This document shows, one piece after another, positions 46,563-55,378 of a stretch of DNA of 64,000 bases. How positions within the stretch are numbered: the first letter of the stretch is position 1; each line of letters begins with the position of its first letter. Source of the DNA: CAXXOK01 sp035353615 (GTDB lineage Bacteria > Bacillota > Clostridia > Christensenellales > Aristaeellaceae); NCBI GenBank assembly GCA_035353615.1, contig DAOPZY010000006.1, positions 1 to 64,000 on the forward strand, read 5' to 3'. The translations under genes and the position numbers were made by a program. The notes below the pieces were generated by a model. It made no database searches. It had not been told where the DNA came from and was given only the letters and a program-made list of their open reading frames with translations.

Positions 46563-47327
46563 CTACTCGCCCAGATAGGCCGCAATGACCTTCGGGTTGT
46601 GAGATATCTCCTCCGGCAGCCCTTGGGCGATGATTTCACCGTAATCGATCACAATGATCCGCTCGCACACGTTCATCACCAGGCTCATGTCATGCTCGAT
46701 CAGCAGAATGGAGATATTGAATTTGCGACGGATGGTATTGATGCAATCCAGCAATTCGGCGGTTTCCGTCGGGTTCATACCGGCGGCAGGCTCGTCCAGC
46801 AGGAGCATTTTTGCGCTTGTGGCCAGCGCGCGCGCAATTTCAAGCTTGCGCTGCTGCCCGTAAGGCAGGTTGCCCGCGTTCCAATCCGCCTTATCCTCCA
46901 AGTGGAACACCGAGAGCAAATCCAGCGCTTTTTCGCGGATTTCCTCCTCCTCCCGAGCAAACGCGGCGGTACGGAAAACCGCGCTGGTCAGGTTATACTT
47001 CATATCCTTGGTGAAGGCGATCAGGACGTTTTCCATCACCGTCATGTGCTTAAAAAGCCGGATGTTCTGGAAGGTGCGGGCAATACCGGCAGCGACAATT
47101 TCATGGGTCTTTTTCCCGTTCATCAGCTGCTTGCCAAGGTAGAACTTGCCTTCGGTCGGCTTATACACACCGGTAAACAGGTTGAAAACAGTCGTTTTTC
47201 CCGCGCCGTTTGGCCCGATCAGGCCAACGAGTTCGCCTTCCTTGATATCAATTTCAAAGTTGCGAACGGCCTTCAAACCGCCAAAGGAAATTCCAAGCTG
47301 ATTGGCTCTCAAAATGCTTTCAGGCAT
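46563..47327 (-). CDS. livG: Branched-chain amino acid ABC transporter ATPase LivG
   Basis: A 254-residue ATPase; ATG at 47327 behind AAAGGAG, 2 bp after livM. Walker A GPNGAGKTT, 'GIARTFQNIRLFKHMTVMENV', 'LPYGQQRKLEIARALA' as the degenerate signature typical of LivG, Walker B 'MLLLDEPAAGMNP', H-loop 'LLIEHDMSLVM'. It works with LivF on the LivHM channel. Confidence 0.96.
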   Translation of the reverse strand: MPESILRANQLGISFGGLKAVRNFEIDIKEGELVGLIGPNGAGKTTVFNLFTGVYKPTEGKFYLGKQLMNGKKTHEIVAAGIARTFQNIRLFKHMTVMENVLIAFTKDMKYNLTSAVFRTAAFAREEEEIREKALDLLSVFHLEDKADWNAGNLPYGQQRKLEIARALATSAKMLLLDEPAAGMNPTETAELLDCINTIRRKFNISILLIEHDMSLVMNVCERIIVIDYGEIIAQGLPEEISHNPKVIAAYLGE

Positions 47328-47329
47328 GG

Positions 47330-48388
47330 TCAGGTATCTCCTTTCGTAGCGGTTTGGTCCGGTTGAACCTTCTTTTTACGGATGCGCTTCATCAGCGTCT
47401 GGTACAGCGAAAATTCGTAATTTCCAAACAGGCCGATGGGGCGGAAGATCATCATCAGCACCAGAATTACGGAGTAGATCAGCATCCGGTATTGGGAGAA
47501 CGCGCGCAGCGCCTCGGGGATCACGGAAAGCAGGATGGCCGTCAGCACCGACCCCGTCATGGACCCCATGCCGCCCAGCACCACCATGATAACGTATTCT
47601 GTGGATTTCATAAACGTGAAATCCGTATGCTGAAGCGTGCCCAACCCCCGGTGCGCGTAGATCGCGCCCGCGATGCCCGCGAAAAACGCGGAAACGGTAA
47701 AGGTGAGAACTTTGTAATACGTTGTGTTCAGGCCCGCGCAACTGGAGGCGATATCATCCTCGCGGATGGCGATGATGGCGCGGCCAAATTTGGAACGGAC
47801 GAATGCCAGCATCACGCCGACGCATACCACCGTGACCAGAAAGATCACATAGATGTCGTTCATTTTCATGATGCCGATCAGCGCCTGCCCGGCTTGGCCG
47901 CTGGAAAGGCCCTTGCCCCCGGCGAAGGGGAGGTTTTGGATGATTACGCGGATAATTTCGCCAAAGCCCAGCGTAATAATCGCCAGATAGTCGCCGCGCA
48001 GGCGGAGCGCCGGAATGCCCACGATCAGCCCAAACAACGCGGCAGCCAGCGCGCCGCAGAGCATGCCGATAAAGAACTGCGCAAGCGGCGGGATGGCAGC
48101 AATCGTGCCTGCCTTAATGCCAAGTCCGATAGCTTTGGTGACCAGCGCGGACGTGTACGCGCCAACCGCCATAAAACCCGCGTGGCCAAGGGCAATCTGC
48201 CCCAGATAGCCCATCACGAGGTTGAGCGACGTAACCATGATGATCGCGAAGCAGCACTGAATAAAAATGCCGCGGATATAATTATCCATCAGGCCAAAGG
48301 TATCCGCCGCGTAAATCAGCAGCGCAAGCCCGCAAATCCCAATCAGGGTCACCCATAGGCGCGGGGCTCGGTTCTTCTTAGTCAGCAT
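47330..48388 (-). CDS. livM: Branched-chain amino acid ABC transporter permease LivM
   Basis: A 352-residue membrane protein. I prefer the ATG at 48388 (MLTKKNRAPRLW), 7 nt after AGGTG; a GTG at 48397 directly after the livH stop is possible. About nine hydrophobic helices, with the conserved 'GYLGQIALGHAGFMAVGAYTSALV' and 'RLRGDYLAIITLGFGEIIRVI' of LivM, and the loop 'IREDDIASSCAGLNTTYYK' that contacts the ATPases. The long basic C-terminal tail is normal. Confidence 0.94.
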   Translation of the reverse strand: MLTKKNRAPRLWVTLIGICGLALLIYAADTFGLMDNYIRGIFIQCCFAIIMVTSLNLVMGYLGQIALGHAGFMAVGAYTSALVTKAIGLGIKAGTIAAIPPLAQFFIGMLCGALAAALFGLIVGIPALRLRGDYLAIITLGFGEIIRVIIQNLPFAGGKGLSSGQAGQALIGIMKMNDIYVIFLVTVVCVGVMLAFVRSKFGRAIIAIREDDIASSCAGLNTTYYKVLTFTVSAFFAGIAGAIYAHRGLGTLQHTDFTFMKSTEYVIMVVLGGMGSMTGSVLTAILLSVIPEALRAFSQYRMLIYSVILVLMMIFRPIGLFGNYEFSLYQTLMKRIRKKKVQPDQTATKGDT

Positions 48389-48397
48389 ATCCGGCAC

Positions 48398-49309
48398 CTA
48401 CACTTTCTCGCCGGTATTCTTGCCCAAAATACCGACAGGTTTCACCAGCAGCACGACGATCAGGATACTGAACACGATGGCGTCCGAAAACGCGGACGTG
48501 ATAAGCCCGCCGGTCAGAGGCGCGATGTAGGCTTTGGAAAGGCTTTCGATGATGCCGATGACAATGCCGCCGAGCATGGCGCCGGGGATGATGCCGATGC
48601 CGCCCAGCACCGCGGCGACAAACGCCTTGAGGCCCAACATGGAACCCATCATGTTGGTCACCTGATTGTACTGCGCAACATACATCAGCGAAGCGATGGC
48701 CGCCAAACCCGAGCCAATGGCGAAGGTCAGCGTGATGGTTCGGTTGACGTTGATGCCCATCAGCAGCGAGGCGTTTTTATCCTCCGACACCGCGCGCATG
48801 GCCTGACCGCTTCGCGTGTATTTCACAAACAGCGAAAGCCCCACCATCACCACAATGCCGATGGTGATGGTAAGCAGCGTGTTGCCGCTGATGCCAAACA
48901 CCATGGGGAGATCAAAAATGGTCTTTACCTGTTTGGGCGAGGCCCCGAATAACGTTTGCGCAAGGTTCTCCAAAAAAAGGCTCATGGCGATGGCGGTAAT
49001 CAGGGCGGACATATTGTTGCCCCGCGCGCGCACCGGGCTGTAAGCCAGTTTTTCCACCAGCACGCCGGTAAGCGCGCACACAAGCACCGCGGCCACAACC
49101 GCAAGCCACGCGGGCATCCCGGCCGCAATCATGAGCGGAACGGTGAAAAACAGCGTATAAGCGCCCACCATGATAAAATCGCCGTGAGCAAAGTTAATGA
49201 GCCGGATAATGCCGTAGACCATTGTATATCCAAGCGCGATCAAAGCATAAACGCTACCGACACGCAAGCCGTTAATGATCTGCTGAATAAACAGCGTTAG
49301 CCCATTCAT
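48398..49309 (-). CDS. livH: Branched-chain amino acid ABC transporter permease LivH
   Basis: A 303-residue membrane protein; ATG at 49309 (MNGLTLF) is 9 nt after GGGAG. The conserved opening 'IINGLRVGSVYALIALGYTMVYGIIRLINFAHGD' and the loop 'RAVSEDKNASLLMGINVNRTITLTFAIGS' identify LivH. It forms the channel with LivM, whose gene begins at its stop codon. Confidence 0.95.
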   Translation of the reverse strand: MNGLTLFIQQIINGLRVGSVYALIALGYTMVYGIIRLINFAHGDFIMVGAYTLFFTVPLMIAAGMPAWLAVVAAVLVCALTGVLVEKLAYSPVRARGNNMSALITAIAMSLFLENLAQTLFGASPKQVKTIFDLPMVFGISGNTLLTITIGIVVMVGLSLFVKYTRSGQAMRAVSEDKNASLLMGINVNRTITLTFAIGSGLAAIASLMYVAQYNQVTNMMGSMLGLKAFVAAVLGGIGIIPGAMLGGIVIGIIESLSKAYIAPLTGGLITSAFSDAIVFSILIVVLLVKPVGILGKNTGEKV

Positions 49310-49470
49310 GCCTAACATCTCCCTTCTATTTTCCGATACGTTCGGACGGATAGCCACCGCGGATCGGTCCGGCCAATGGGTTATATGAACTGTGCCAAGC
49401 AATGGCATAGATAAACGCGCATTTGACGGGCAGGCCCCCTTTCGGCCGCCCGTGTATCCCTGTGTTCCAA

Positions 49471-49504
49471 AAAAGACAGAGCGGGGCGGACTTTCGTCCG
49501 CCCC
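49471..49504 (-). terminator. Partial terminator between livJ and livH
   Basis: GGGGCGGAC (49483-49491) and GTCCGCCCC (49496-49504) form a perfect stem, followed on the minus strand by GCTCTGTCTTTTTT. It lies 55 bp after livJ and before livH, so it probably lets the binding protein be made in excess over the permease and ATPases. Confidence 0.8.
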
Positions 49505-49558
49505 TGGCTCCGGCGGATAGATACGTGGACAATGACTATTCGCCTTATTTTTCGGGGT

Positions 49559-50701
49559 TTACTTCTGGTAGTACGCGTAGAAGGTCGGGACGCCATCCTT
49601 CAATTCGATCACGGAGATGGTCTTATCGGGGGTGCCCGTTTCGTCAAGGGTGAAGGTACCGGTTACGCCGGAGAACTTGATGCCGTACATCGCGGTGATG
49701 ATGGCGGCGGTGTCATCCGTGCCGGCGGCGTCGATCGCATCCTTGAGCATGTAAGCGGCATCGTAGCCCAGCGCGGCCAGAGCGGTCAGGCTCTCGGCGC
49801 CAAAGGTTTCGGTGTACTTGGTTACAAAGCCCTGCACCAGCTCGGAGGGATCGTCCGGCGCATAGTGGTTGGTGAAGTAGCACTTGTTGTAGAGGGTTTT
49901 GTCCTCCACCATGGTGTTCTGCGTGCCATCCCAGCCGTCGGCGCCCACAAAGTAGCCGGTGAAACCCGCGGCGCGGGCCTGCGGCACAATGTACGGCCCA
50001 ATGGAGTCATAGTAGTAGGGGGCGTAGATCAACTCCGCGCCGGAGGCGACGATGTTGGTCAGCTGAGAGGTATAGTCGGTATCGGAGGTGCTGGAAGAGC
50101 TTTCGGTAGCGACGATCTCCAGGCCCAGCGTATCGGCGGCGGCCTTGAAGGCTTCGTAGAGGCCGGCGGAATAGGTGTCGCCGGAAGCGTAGAGGATGGC
50201 GACTTTCTTCACGCCCAGATCGGCGGCCAGTTTGGCGCCCATCTCGCCTTGGAAGGAGTCACGGAAGCAGGCGCGGAATACGCCCTTGACGCCGTCGGTA
50301 ACGGTGTTGGCCGTGGCCGTGGCGGTCAGCAGGAGCATGCCTTCGGAATCGGCCAGCGTAGCCAGACCGGCGGTTACGCCGGAGGTCACGGAGCCGATGA
50401 TCGCTTTGGCGCCGTCGGCAACCAGCTTGTTGAAGGCGTTCGCGCCTTCGGTGGAATCGCCCTTATCATCCATGTAGGAGATGACCTGCAGCTCGCGGCC
50501 ACCCAGCACGCCGCCGGCGGCGTTGATTTCGTCGATGGCCAGCTTGATGCCGTTGGTGGTGGATTCGCCGTAGGTGGCAAGGCTACCGCTCATGGGAGCG
50601 ATAACGCCGATTTTCACCGGATCGCCAGCTGCCATGGCCGGCACGATGAGCGTCGTGAGAACCATGACGAGCGCCATCAGGAAAGAGACCTTCTTTTTCA
50701 T
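49559..50701 (-). CDS. livJ: Branched-chain amino acid-binding protein
   Basis: A 380-residue exported binding protein; ATG at 50701 with AAAGGAGG upstream. Signal peptide at residues 1-25 (KKKVSFLMALVMVL..., cut near AMA-AG). The mature part has the Leu/Ile/Val-binding fold: 'VKIGVIAPMSGSLATYGESTTNGIKLAIDEINAAGGV', 'AIIGSVTSGVTAGLA', 'DTDYTSQLTNI'. No lipobox cysteine is visible. It is the first gene of the liv operon, transcribed from the promoter at 50818-50846. Confidence 0.95.
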   Translation of the reverse strand: MKKKVSFLMALVMVLTTLIVPAMAAGDPVKIGVIAPMSGSLATYGESTTNGIKLAIDEINAAGGVLGGRELQVISYMDDKGDSTEGANAFNKLVADGAKAIIGSVTSGVTAGLATLADSEGMLLLTATATANTVTDGVKGVFRACFRDSFQGEMGAKLAADLGVKKVAILYASGDTYSAGLYEAFKAAADTLGLEIVATESSSSTSDTDYTSQLTNIVASGAELIYAPYYYDSIGPYIVPQARAAGFTGYFVGADGWDGTQNTMVEDKTLYNKCYFTNHYAPDDPSELVQGFVTKYTETFGAESLTALAALGYDAAYMLKDAIDAAGTDDTAAIITAMYGIKFSGVTGTFTLDETGTPDKTISVIELKDGVPTFYAYYQK

Positions 50702-51120
50702 GCGGTGGTACCTCCTTTAATGTGGTCTGCCAAATTCCAAACCGTGTTGATTTAGAAAAAGCAATGAAGGGGAACGGTACGCGCAGTATCATTCTCAGCT
50801 CCATTGCTTTGGTTTCTATTGTAACGGCGCGTCGCGCCGCTGTCAATTCATCGAACGCTGATTTTCGTGGATAGTACAGGAAAAGTGCAGACTCAGGGCA
50901 CGTAAACCGTGAAAACGCAGGCGCTTCCACATATTCTACAAAAACGGTAGAGATTGGGCGGAAACAGGGGCGCGCGAGGCTAATCCTACCCAAAGGGAAG
51001 GCCGGCATATGATGGGTTTTCCCGGACAGATGCCCGCGCCGAAACGCGCAAACAATGCAAACGCAGTTCCGTTTCATCCCCCCGACCGTACCAGATCAGG
51101 AAAACCCCGCAAAGCCGCCT
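50702..51120. other. Intergenic region upstream of the liv operon
   Basis: About 420 bp with the liv promoter (50818-50846), a leader of about 110 nt before livJ, and 270 bp toward the msrAB stop in which I see no gene. Confidence 0.5.
50818..50846 (-). promoter_or_regulatory. liv operon promoter with palindrome in the spacer
   Basis: Minus-strand TTGACA (50841-50846), exactly 17 nt, TACAAT (50818-50823). The spacer is almost entirely a GC-rich palindrome with 7-bp arms around one base (50825-50831, 50833-50839; CGGCGCG core). A dimeric regulator bound there would sit between -35 and -10. Confidence 0.85.
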
Positions 51121-52089
51121 TTATGCCTGGCCGGCAGTCTTTGTTACCAAGGGAACAAACGCGCCATAGCCTTCGCGCTCCATATCCGCGAGGGGCACAA
51201 ACCGCAGGGACGCGCTGTTGATGCAGTACCGCAGGCCGCCCAGTTCCTTCGGGCCGTCCCCGAACACATGCCCCAGATGGGCGTTTCCAACCCGGCTGCG
51301 AACCTCGGTACGTTCCCGGCCCAGCGTATGGTCGGCGCTTTCTGTAAGCACGCTGGGATCAATGGGCTTTGCAAAGCTCGGCCAGCCGCAGCCGGATTCA
51401 AACTTATCCGAGGAGGCAAACAGCGGCTCGCCCGTTGTGATATCCACATAGATGCCGGGCCGGAAAACCCCGTGGTACTCGTTTTGAAAGGGCCGCTCGG
51501 TAGCGCTGTGCTGGGTAACCTCAAACTGTTCCGAGGTCAGGGTTTGCCGCAGCGCTGCCGGATCGGGCGGGGCATAGTCGGCCGGGTTGACGATCGCGGC
51601 GGCGGCCTTGGCAAACTGGTCCTGCGGAATGTGGCAGTAGCCGCCGGGGTTTTTGTCCAGGTACTGCTGGTGATAGTCCTCCGCGGGGCTGAAGTTTTGC
51701 AGCGGCTGCACCTCGACGGCCAGAGGAGCGGCGAATTTTTGCTGCAGTTTTTGAAGCGAGGCCTGAATCACAGGCAAATCAGCCGCGTCGGTGTAATAAA
51801 TACCCGTGCGGTACTGCGTGCCGCAATCGTGCCCCTGCCGGTTTATGGAGGTAGGGTCGATGACGGCATAGTACAGCTCCAGCAGAAAACCGAGCGAGAT
51901 TTCCTCCGGCCGATACTCCACGCGCACGGTTTCCGCGTGACCGGTGTTGCGGCGGCACACATCCTCGTAGGTGGGGTTTTCGGTGCGGCCGTTTGCGTAG
52001 CCAACCTGCGTCGCCTGCACGCCATGAACCGAGGCGAAGTACTTTTCCGTTCCCCAGAAGCAGCCGCCCGCAAGATAAATTTCCGCCAT
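51121..52089 (-). CDS. msrAB: Bifunctional methionine sulfoxide reductase A/B
   Basis: A 322-residue fusion; ATG at 52089 behind GGAGAG. The N-terminal MsrA domain has the catalytic 'GGCFWGTEKYF' (Cys10) and 'GHAETVRVEY'; the MsrB domain from about residue 185 has 'SGCGWPSF' and the catalytic Cys289 in 'RYCINSASLRF'. The zinc-binding Cys pairs of some MsrB proteins are absent. It repairs both S- and R-methionine sulfoxide, an oxidative stress function. No signal peptide, so cytoplasmic. Confidence 0.97.
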   Translation of the reverse strand: MAEIYLAGGCFWGTEKYFASVHGVQATQVGYANGRTENPTYEDVCRRNTGHAETVRVEYRPEEISLGFLLELYYAVIDPTSINRQGHDCGTQYRTGIYYTDAADLPVIQASLQKLQQKFAAPLAVEVQPLQNFSPAEDYHQQYLDKNPGGYCHIPQDQFAKAAAAIVNPADYAPPDPAALRQTLTSEQFEVTQHSATERPFQNEYHGVFRPGIYVDITTGEPLFASSDKFESGCGWPSFAKPIDPSVLTESADHTLGRERTEVRSRVGNAHLGHVFGDGPKELGGLRYCINSASLRFVPLADMEREGYGAFVPLVTKTAGQA

Positions 52090-52177
52090 GATCAACTCTC
52101 CGTTTTCGGGGCGCGCATTTACGCGGCGTTTGTGTGCGCGGCGCGTGCGGCGATGCCCCGGATGCTTGACCCTTCCA

Positions 52178-52214
52178 TGAAAAATGGGAGGCGGGCGAAT
52201 GCCGACCTCCCATT
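52178..52214 (-). terminator. Terminator after the flavodoxin gene
   Basis: AATGGGAGG (52183-52191) pairs with CCTCCCATT (52206-52214); on the minus strand the stem is followed by TTTCATGG within ATTTTTC. It lies just after the flavodoxin stop. Confidence 0.85.
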
Positions 52215-52221
52215 GAATGGC

Positions 52222-52668
52222 TTATTCGGGCTGTTTGACATCTTTGATGGGCTGCTTGACGTCCTTGTAGGAAATCACCTTGCAACCCTGATGCTTAATC
52301 AGCGCTTTGGTGCCGTGCTCGCTCTTTTTAGTGGCGCCGGAACCGCTGGCGGAAACCATCAGCACCTGCACATTTTTATTTTTCGGCAACAGTTTGACCA
52401 TGGAATTGAACGCGGGCGTGGGATAAGAAGCCCAAACGGGCGATGCCAGCGTAATCAGGTCATAGGCGCTCAGGTCTTGCGTGAGCGGCTCGATGGCGGA
52501 GCTTTTCCGCATCATCGCGCGGGGGCAATCGACCAGATAGGTCAAAAACTTGCTCTTTCTCGTCTGGGTTTGTACTTCCACCAGTTCGGCGCCCTGCGAA
52601 CGGGCGAATTTTTCGGCAACCTTCTTTGTATGGCCGTTGTAGGAATAGTAAAGGACGATCGCGTTCAT
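52222..52668 (-). CDS. Flavodoxin-like protein
   Basis: A 148-residue FMN-binding protein; ATG at 52668 with AAGAGG upstream. The phosphate-binding loop 'YYSYNGHTKKVAEKFA' (residues 7-22) and 'LASPVWASYPTPAFNSM' (second FMN loop) fit the flavodoxin_4/long-loop family of small quinone or electron-transfer flavoproteins. The C-terminus repeats KDVKQP twice in tandem (last 14 residues), an 18-nt duplication. Own consensus promoter at 52733-52761. Confidence 0.9.
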   Translation of the reverse strand: MNAIVLYYSYNGHTKKVAEKFARSQGAELVEVQTQTRKSKFLTYLVDCPRAMMRKSSAIEPLTQDLSAYDLITLASPVWASYPTPAFNSMVKLLPKNKNVQVLMVSASGSGATKKSEHGTKALIKHQGCKVISYKDVKQPIKDVKQPE

Positions 52669-52732
52669 ATGTACCTCTTCCTCTCGGCAATATCCTTGAT
52701 TACGACGCCGGATATGCCACATGTCTAAGCTC

Positions 52733-52761
52733 ATTATATGTATGGGATAATCGCCTGTCAA
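52733..52761 (-). promoter_or_regulatory. Flavodoxin promoter
   Basis: Minus-strand TTGACA (52756-52761), 17-nt spacer, TATAAT (52733-52738): full consensus, about 65 bp before the start. Confidence 0.9.
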
Positions 52762-52913
52762 TAAGGGATTTCAGAGCGACGCCGCGTTTTTTGAACGCGG
52801 GGGCGGGGGAATGGCCGAAGGGACGGGGATGGGCGAAAGCCGGAAAGCATGCCTGCAAATCGGGCCTTATTTACGCCGCAAAATCGGTTGAACCGCGGCG
52901 CAAGCCTCGTGCC

Positions 52914-55034
52914 TTACTCCGCCTCACACTGAAAGCCGGAGATCCGGATGGCGTGACGCTGATAATCCGACGGGTCCTGATAGCCGCTGAGCTTGTAAAC
53001 GGAAATCGCGTCGGGAAACCGAAGCGTGAAGCTCACCAGCCCGCTGTCGATCGCGTCGCCGGGGATGGAAAGGCTCAGGCGGGGGTCGCCCGTTTGCAGC
53101 GTAACGGTATCCACAAGCGTAGTGCCGCAGAGCAGCTGCACGCGCTGCGAACCGTTGGTAACGTCCGTTACGTTGAACGTCACGTTCAGCGTTTCCGGCT
53201 CCACGCCGTCCGGCAACTGCCACTGAAAACGCTGCCACGGGCCGTTGAGCGCTACGCCGTTGGACTCGTCCTGTTCAAAATTGCGGCAAATTTCATCGGT
53301 GTAGGGGGAAAGCTCGCTGATGGTGGCGGTTTGAACGGCGTCGCCGGGGGCCAGCGTCGGGGTTTCCACCTCATACACGCCGTCGGTCCGGTACTGTTGC
53401 CCCGTGCGTTCGTACAGGGCTTTGCCGGTATCGTCCACCGTTACGGTATATTCGTTGAAAATATCGCCGTCCGTCCAGCGGAAATCATAATGCGTGCCTT
53501 CCCGGTAATCATCCGGCGCAAGCGACAGGAGGTTTTCGCCGTAGCTCAGCTGAGCGTCGATGCCCATGGCCGCCAGCAGGGTCTGGTGCAAATCCTCCTG
53601 CGTGGCCAGCACGGGGTTGGTTTGAAGCGCGCCCGTCGCGTTGGCGGGTTTGATGAGCAATACCGGGGAATGGTCCAGCGCGATGTTGCCGTGATCGGCG
53701 GTAATCACGATGGTGGAACGGTCATAAACGCCCTGCGCCTTCATCTGCTCAAGCATGGAAAACACGCCGCCAAACACCGCGTGCAGCTGATCGTCAATGG
53801 TCACGGTTTCGCCTTCCGCTGCTCGCGTGCCGTCCGCCCGCAGCGTTGTGGGCACATGCGCCCCTTCCAGATGGTACAGGGCAAACACGGGCGCGGTATC
53901 CGTGCACTTCAGCCCCCCAGCTTTTAACTCGGAAAGAAACAGCGCATCATCCGCCACGTAGACGCTGCCTTCCTTTAGCGTGCGCAGGCTGTTGAAGCCG
54001 TCGCTGTAGAACCACAGGGAGGGCTTGAGCAGATGCGGCGCGTAACGGAACCCGGCGAAACGGTACAGCATCCCGCAAAGCGCGGCCACGCTGGTCGGGG
54101 CGGACTGCTCGTGCGCCAGATTGTCCACCGTGCCCTGCATGCCGTCCAGCGCGAAGCCGCTTTCGGTATACAGCCGTATGGAATAGCCGTCCTTTTTGAG
54201 CGTATGAAAGAAGGTGTCCGCATTCCAGCTGCTTTCCAGATAATTGCCGTAGCTGGTTTCAAACAGGAACGGCGTCGCGGTGAGCAGGTAGGGCACCGCG
54301 TACTTGGTTACCGGATAGGCGCAAACGGAATTGGGGTACAGGGTGAACCCGTCCAGCGGCGAAAAAAACGAAGCGTCGCTGGCCAGCATATCCTCCACGG
54401 TGGAGGTATCGACGGTATCCAGAATGAAAACCACGGTATTCTGCTTTGCGGAAAGGGTAAACTCATCCTGCTTGCTGAAACAGTAGCCGGTTTCCTTTTG
54501 CGGCAAGGGTTCCAGTGAAACGGTCACCAGCGTGGTCAACTGAACCAGCGTGAGCACAACGCACAGGAAGCGGCTCGCGCCGGCAAAGCCTTTGGCCTTC
54601 CGGAGGGCCAGCCACACGCACAGCGCGGGGATCAGCGCCCACAGGGCGGTATTCCATACGGCGTAACCGGTGTAAGCGGCCCAGTCGATCGCTTCGCCGT
54701 TAAGCACGCCGTAGGAGGGGTTGAGAAAATTGCCCTGAAGATACAGCATCACCGCGAGGCCGAACAGCACGGCGCAGCCGACGACGCGCACCTTGCCCCG
54801 CAACAGGAGGCACAGCCCGAACAGCGCGGCCCATACCGCGATAAACGTGAGCGCGACCCCGCCGGCGATGTCCAAAAGGCTGAACCAAAATTCGCCCGCG
54901 TTGCTGAAGTACAGTTCCAGCGGGGCAAAAACGCAAAAGATGAAGCTGAACAGCAGACTGATTAGCAACGGGGACACCCATGCGCTCGGTTTGCGGTTTT
55001 CATTGATTTCGGGGATCGGGTTTGCCTGCTCCAT
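52914..55034 (-). CDS. Membrane sulfatase / LTA-synthase-like phosphotransferase
   Basis: A 706-residue protein; ATG at 55034 with AAAGGAG 8 nt upstream. Residues about 15-185 form five membrane helices (e.g. 'LLISLLFSFIFCVFAPLELYF', 'IAGGVALTFIAVWAALFGLCLLL'). From residue 199 an alkaline-phosphatase/sulfatase domain follows: 'NTVVFILDTVDTSTVEDML' (metal Asp), a Thr-rich nucleophile region 'YPVTKYAVPYLLTATPF', and 'IVITADHGN' (Asp-His ligands, about 447-448). The last ~130 residues look like a beta-sandwich. The architecture is that of LtaS and phosphoethanolamine transferases, acting on the outer face of the membrane. It lies in tandem with the nucleotidyltransferase-PLP fusion, suggesting surface phospho-polymer work; the actual substrate is unknown. 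Confidence 0.8.
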   Translation of the reverse strand: MEQANPIPEINENRKPSAWVSPLLISLLFSFIFCVFAPLELYFSNAGEFWFSLLDIAGGVALTFIAVWAALFGLCLLLRGKVRVVGCAVLFGLAVMLYLQGNFLNPSYGVLNGEAIDWAAYTGYAVWNTALWALIPALCVWLALRKAKGFAGASRFLCVVLTLVQLTTLVTVSLEPLPQKETGYCFSKQDEFTLSAKQNTVVFILDTVDTSTVEDMLASDASFFSPLDGFTLYPNSVCAYPVTKYAVPYLLTATPFLFETSYGNYLESSWNADTFFHTLKKDGYSIRLYTESGFALDGMQGTVDNLAHEQSAPTSVAALCGMLYRFAGFRYAPHLLKPSLWFYSDGFNSLRTLKEGSVYVADDALFLSELKAGGLKCTDTAPVFALYHLEGAHVPTTLRADGTRAAEGETVTIDDQLHAVFGGVFSMLEQMKAQGVYDRSTIVITADHGNIALDHSPVLLIKPANATGALQTNPVLATQEDLHQTLLAAMGIDAQLSYGENLLSLAPDDYREGTHYDFRWTDGDIFNEYTVTVDDTGKALYERTGQQYRTDGVYEVETPTLAPGDAVQTATISELSPYTDEICRNFEQDESNGVALNGPWQRFQWQLPDGVEPETLNVTFNVTDVTNGSQRVQLLCGTTLVDTVTLQTGDPRLSLSIPGDAIDSGLVSFTLRFPDAISVYKLSGYQDPSDYQRHAIRISGFQCEAE

Positions 55035-55378
55035 TTCGGTTGCTCCTTTGGGCGGCGGTACCCTGCGGCAAGCCGCAAGAGCGGCCGGGAAAAACGCGAT
55101 CACCCGGCTGGAACCGCCTGATATAATTGGTAAGAACGGCGGCCCGCGACCGGGCGCGTCGGCATGGGGGACGGAACGCACAGGCTATGCCGGATGCGCA
55201 TGCCCGCTGATGATTGGTTTACGCGGGGCTTGAGATAGGCCGGATGCCCAAGCCTGCCTGATGTCGGAATGTACGGACGCTATGGAAAATACCGGAAGCG
55301 GGAGCCTAAGAAAGGCCCAGGCGCGCGTGCTGCGGCGTAGCCGCAGAAAGGACGGGCTATTCCTGCCGCGCCGTGGGC
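55035..55378. other. Intergenic region between surface-polymer genes
   Basis: About 340 bp between the nucleotidyltransferase-PLP gene end and the sulfatase-like gene start, both on the minus strand. A minus-strand TTATAT near 55120-55127 could be part of a sulfatase-gene promoter, but no good -35 is seen. No gene is credible. Confidence 0.4.
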
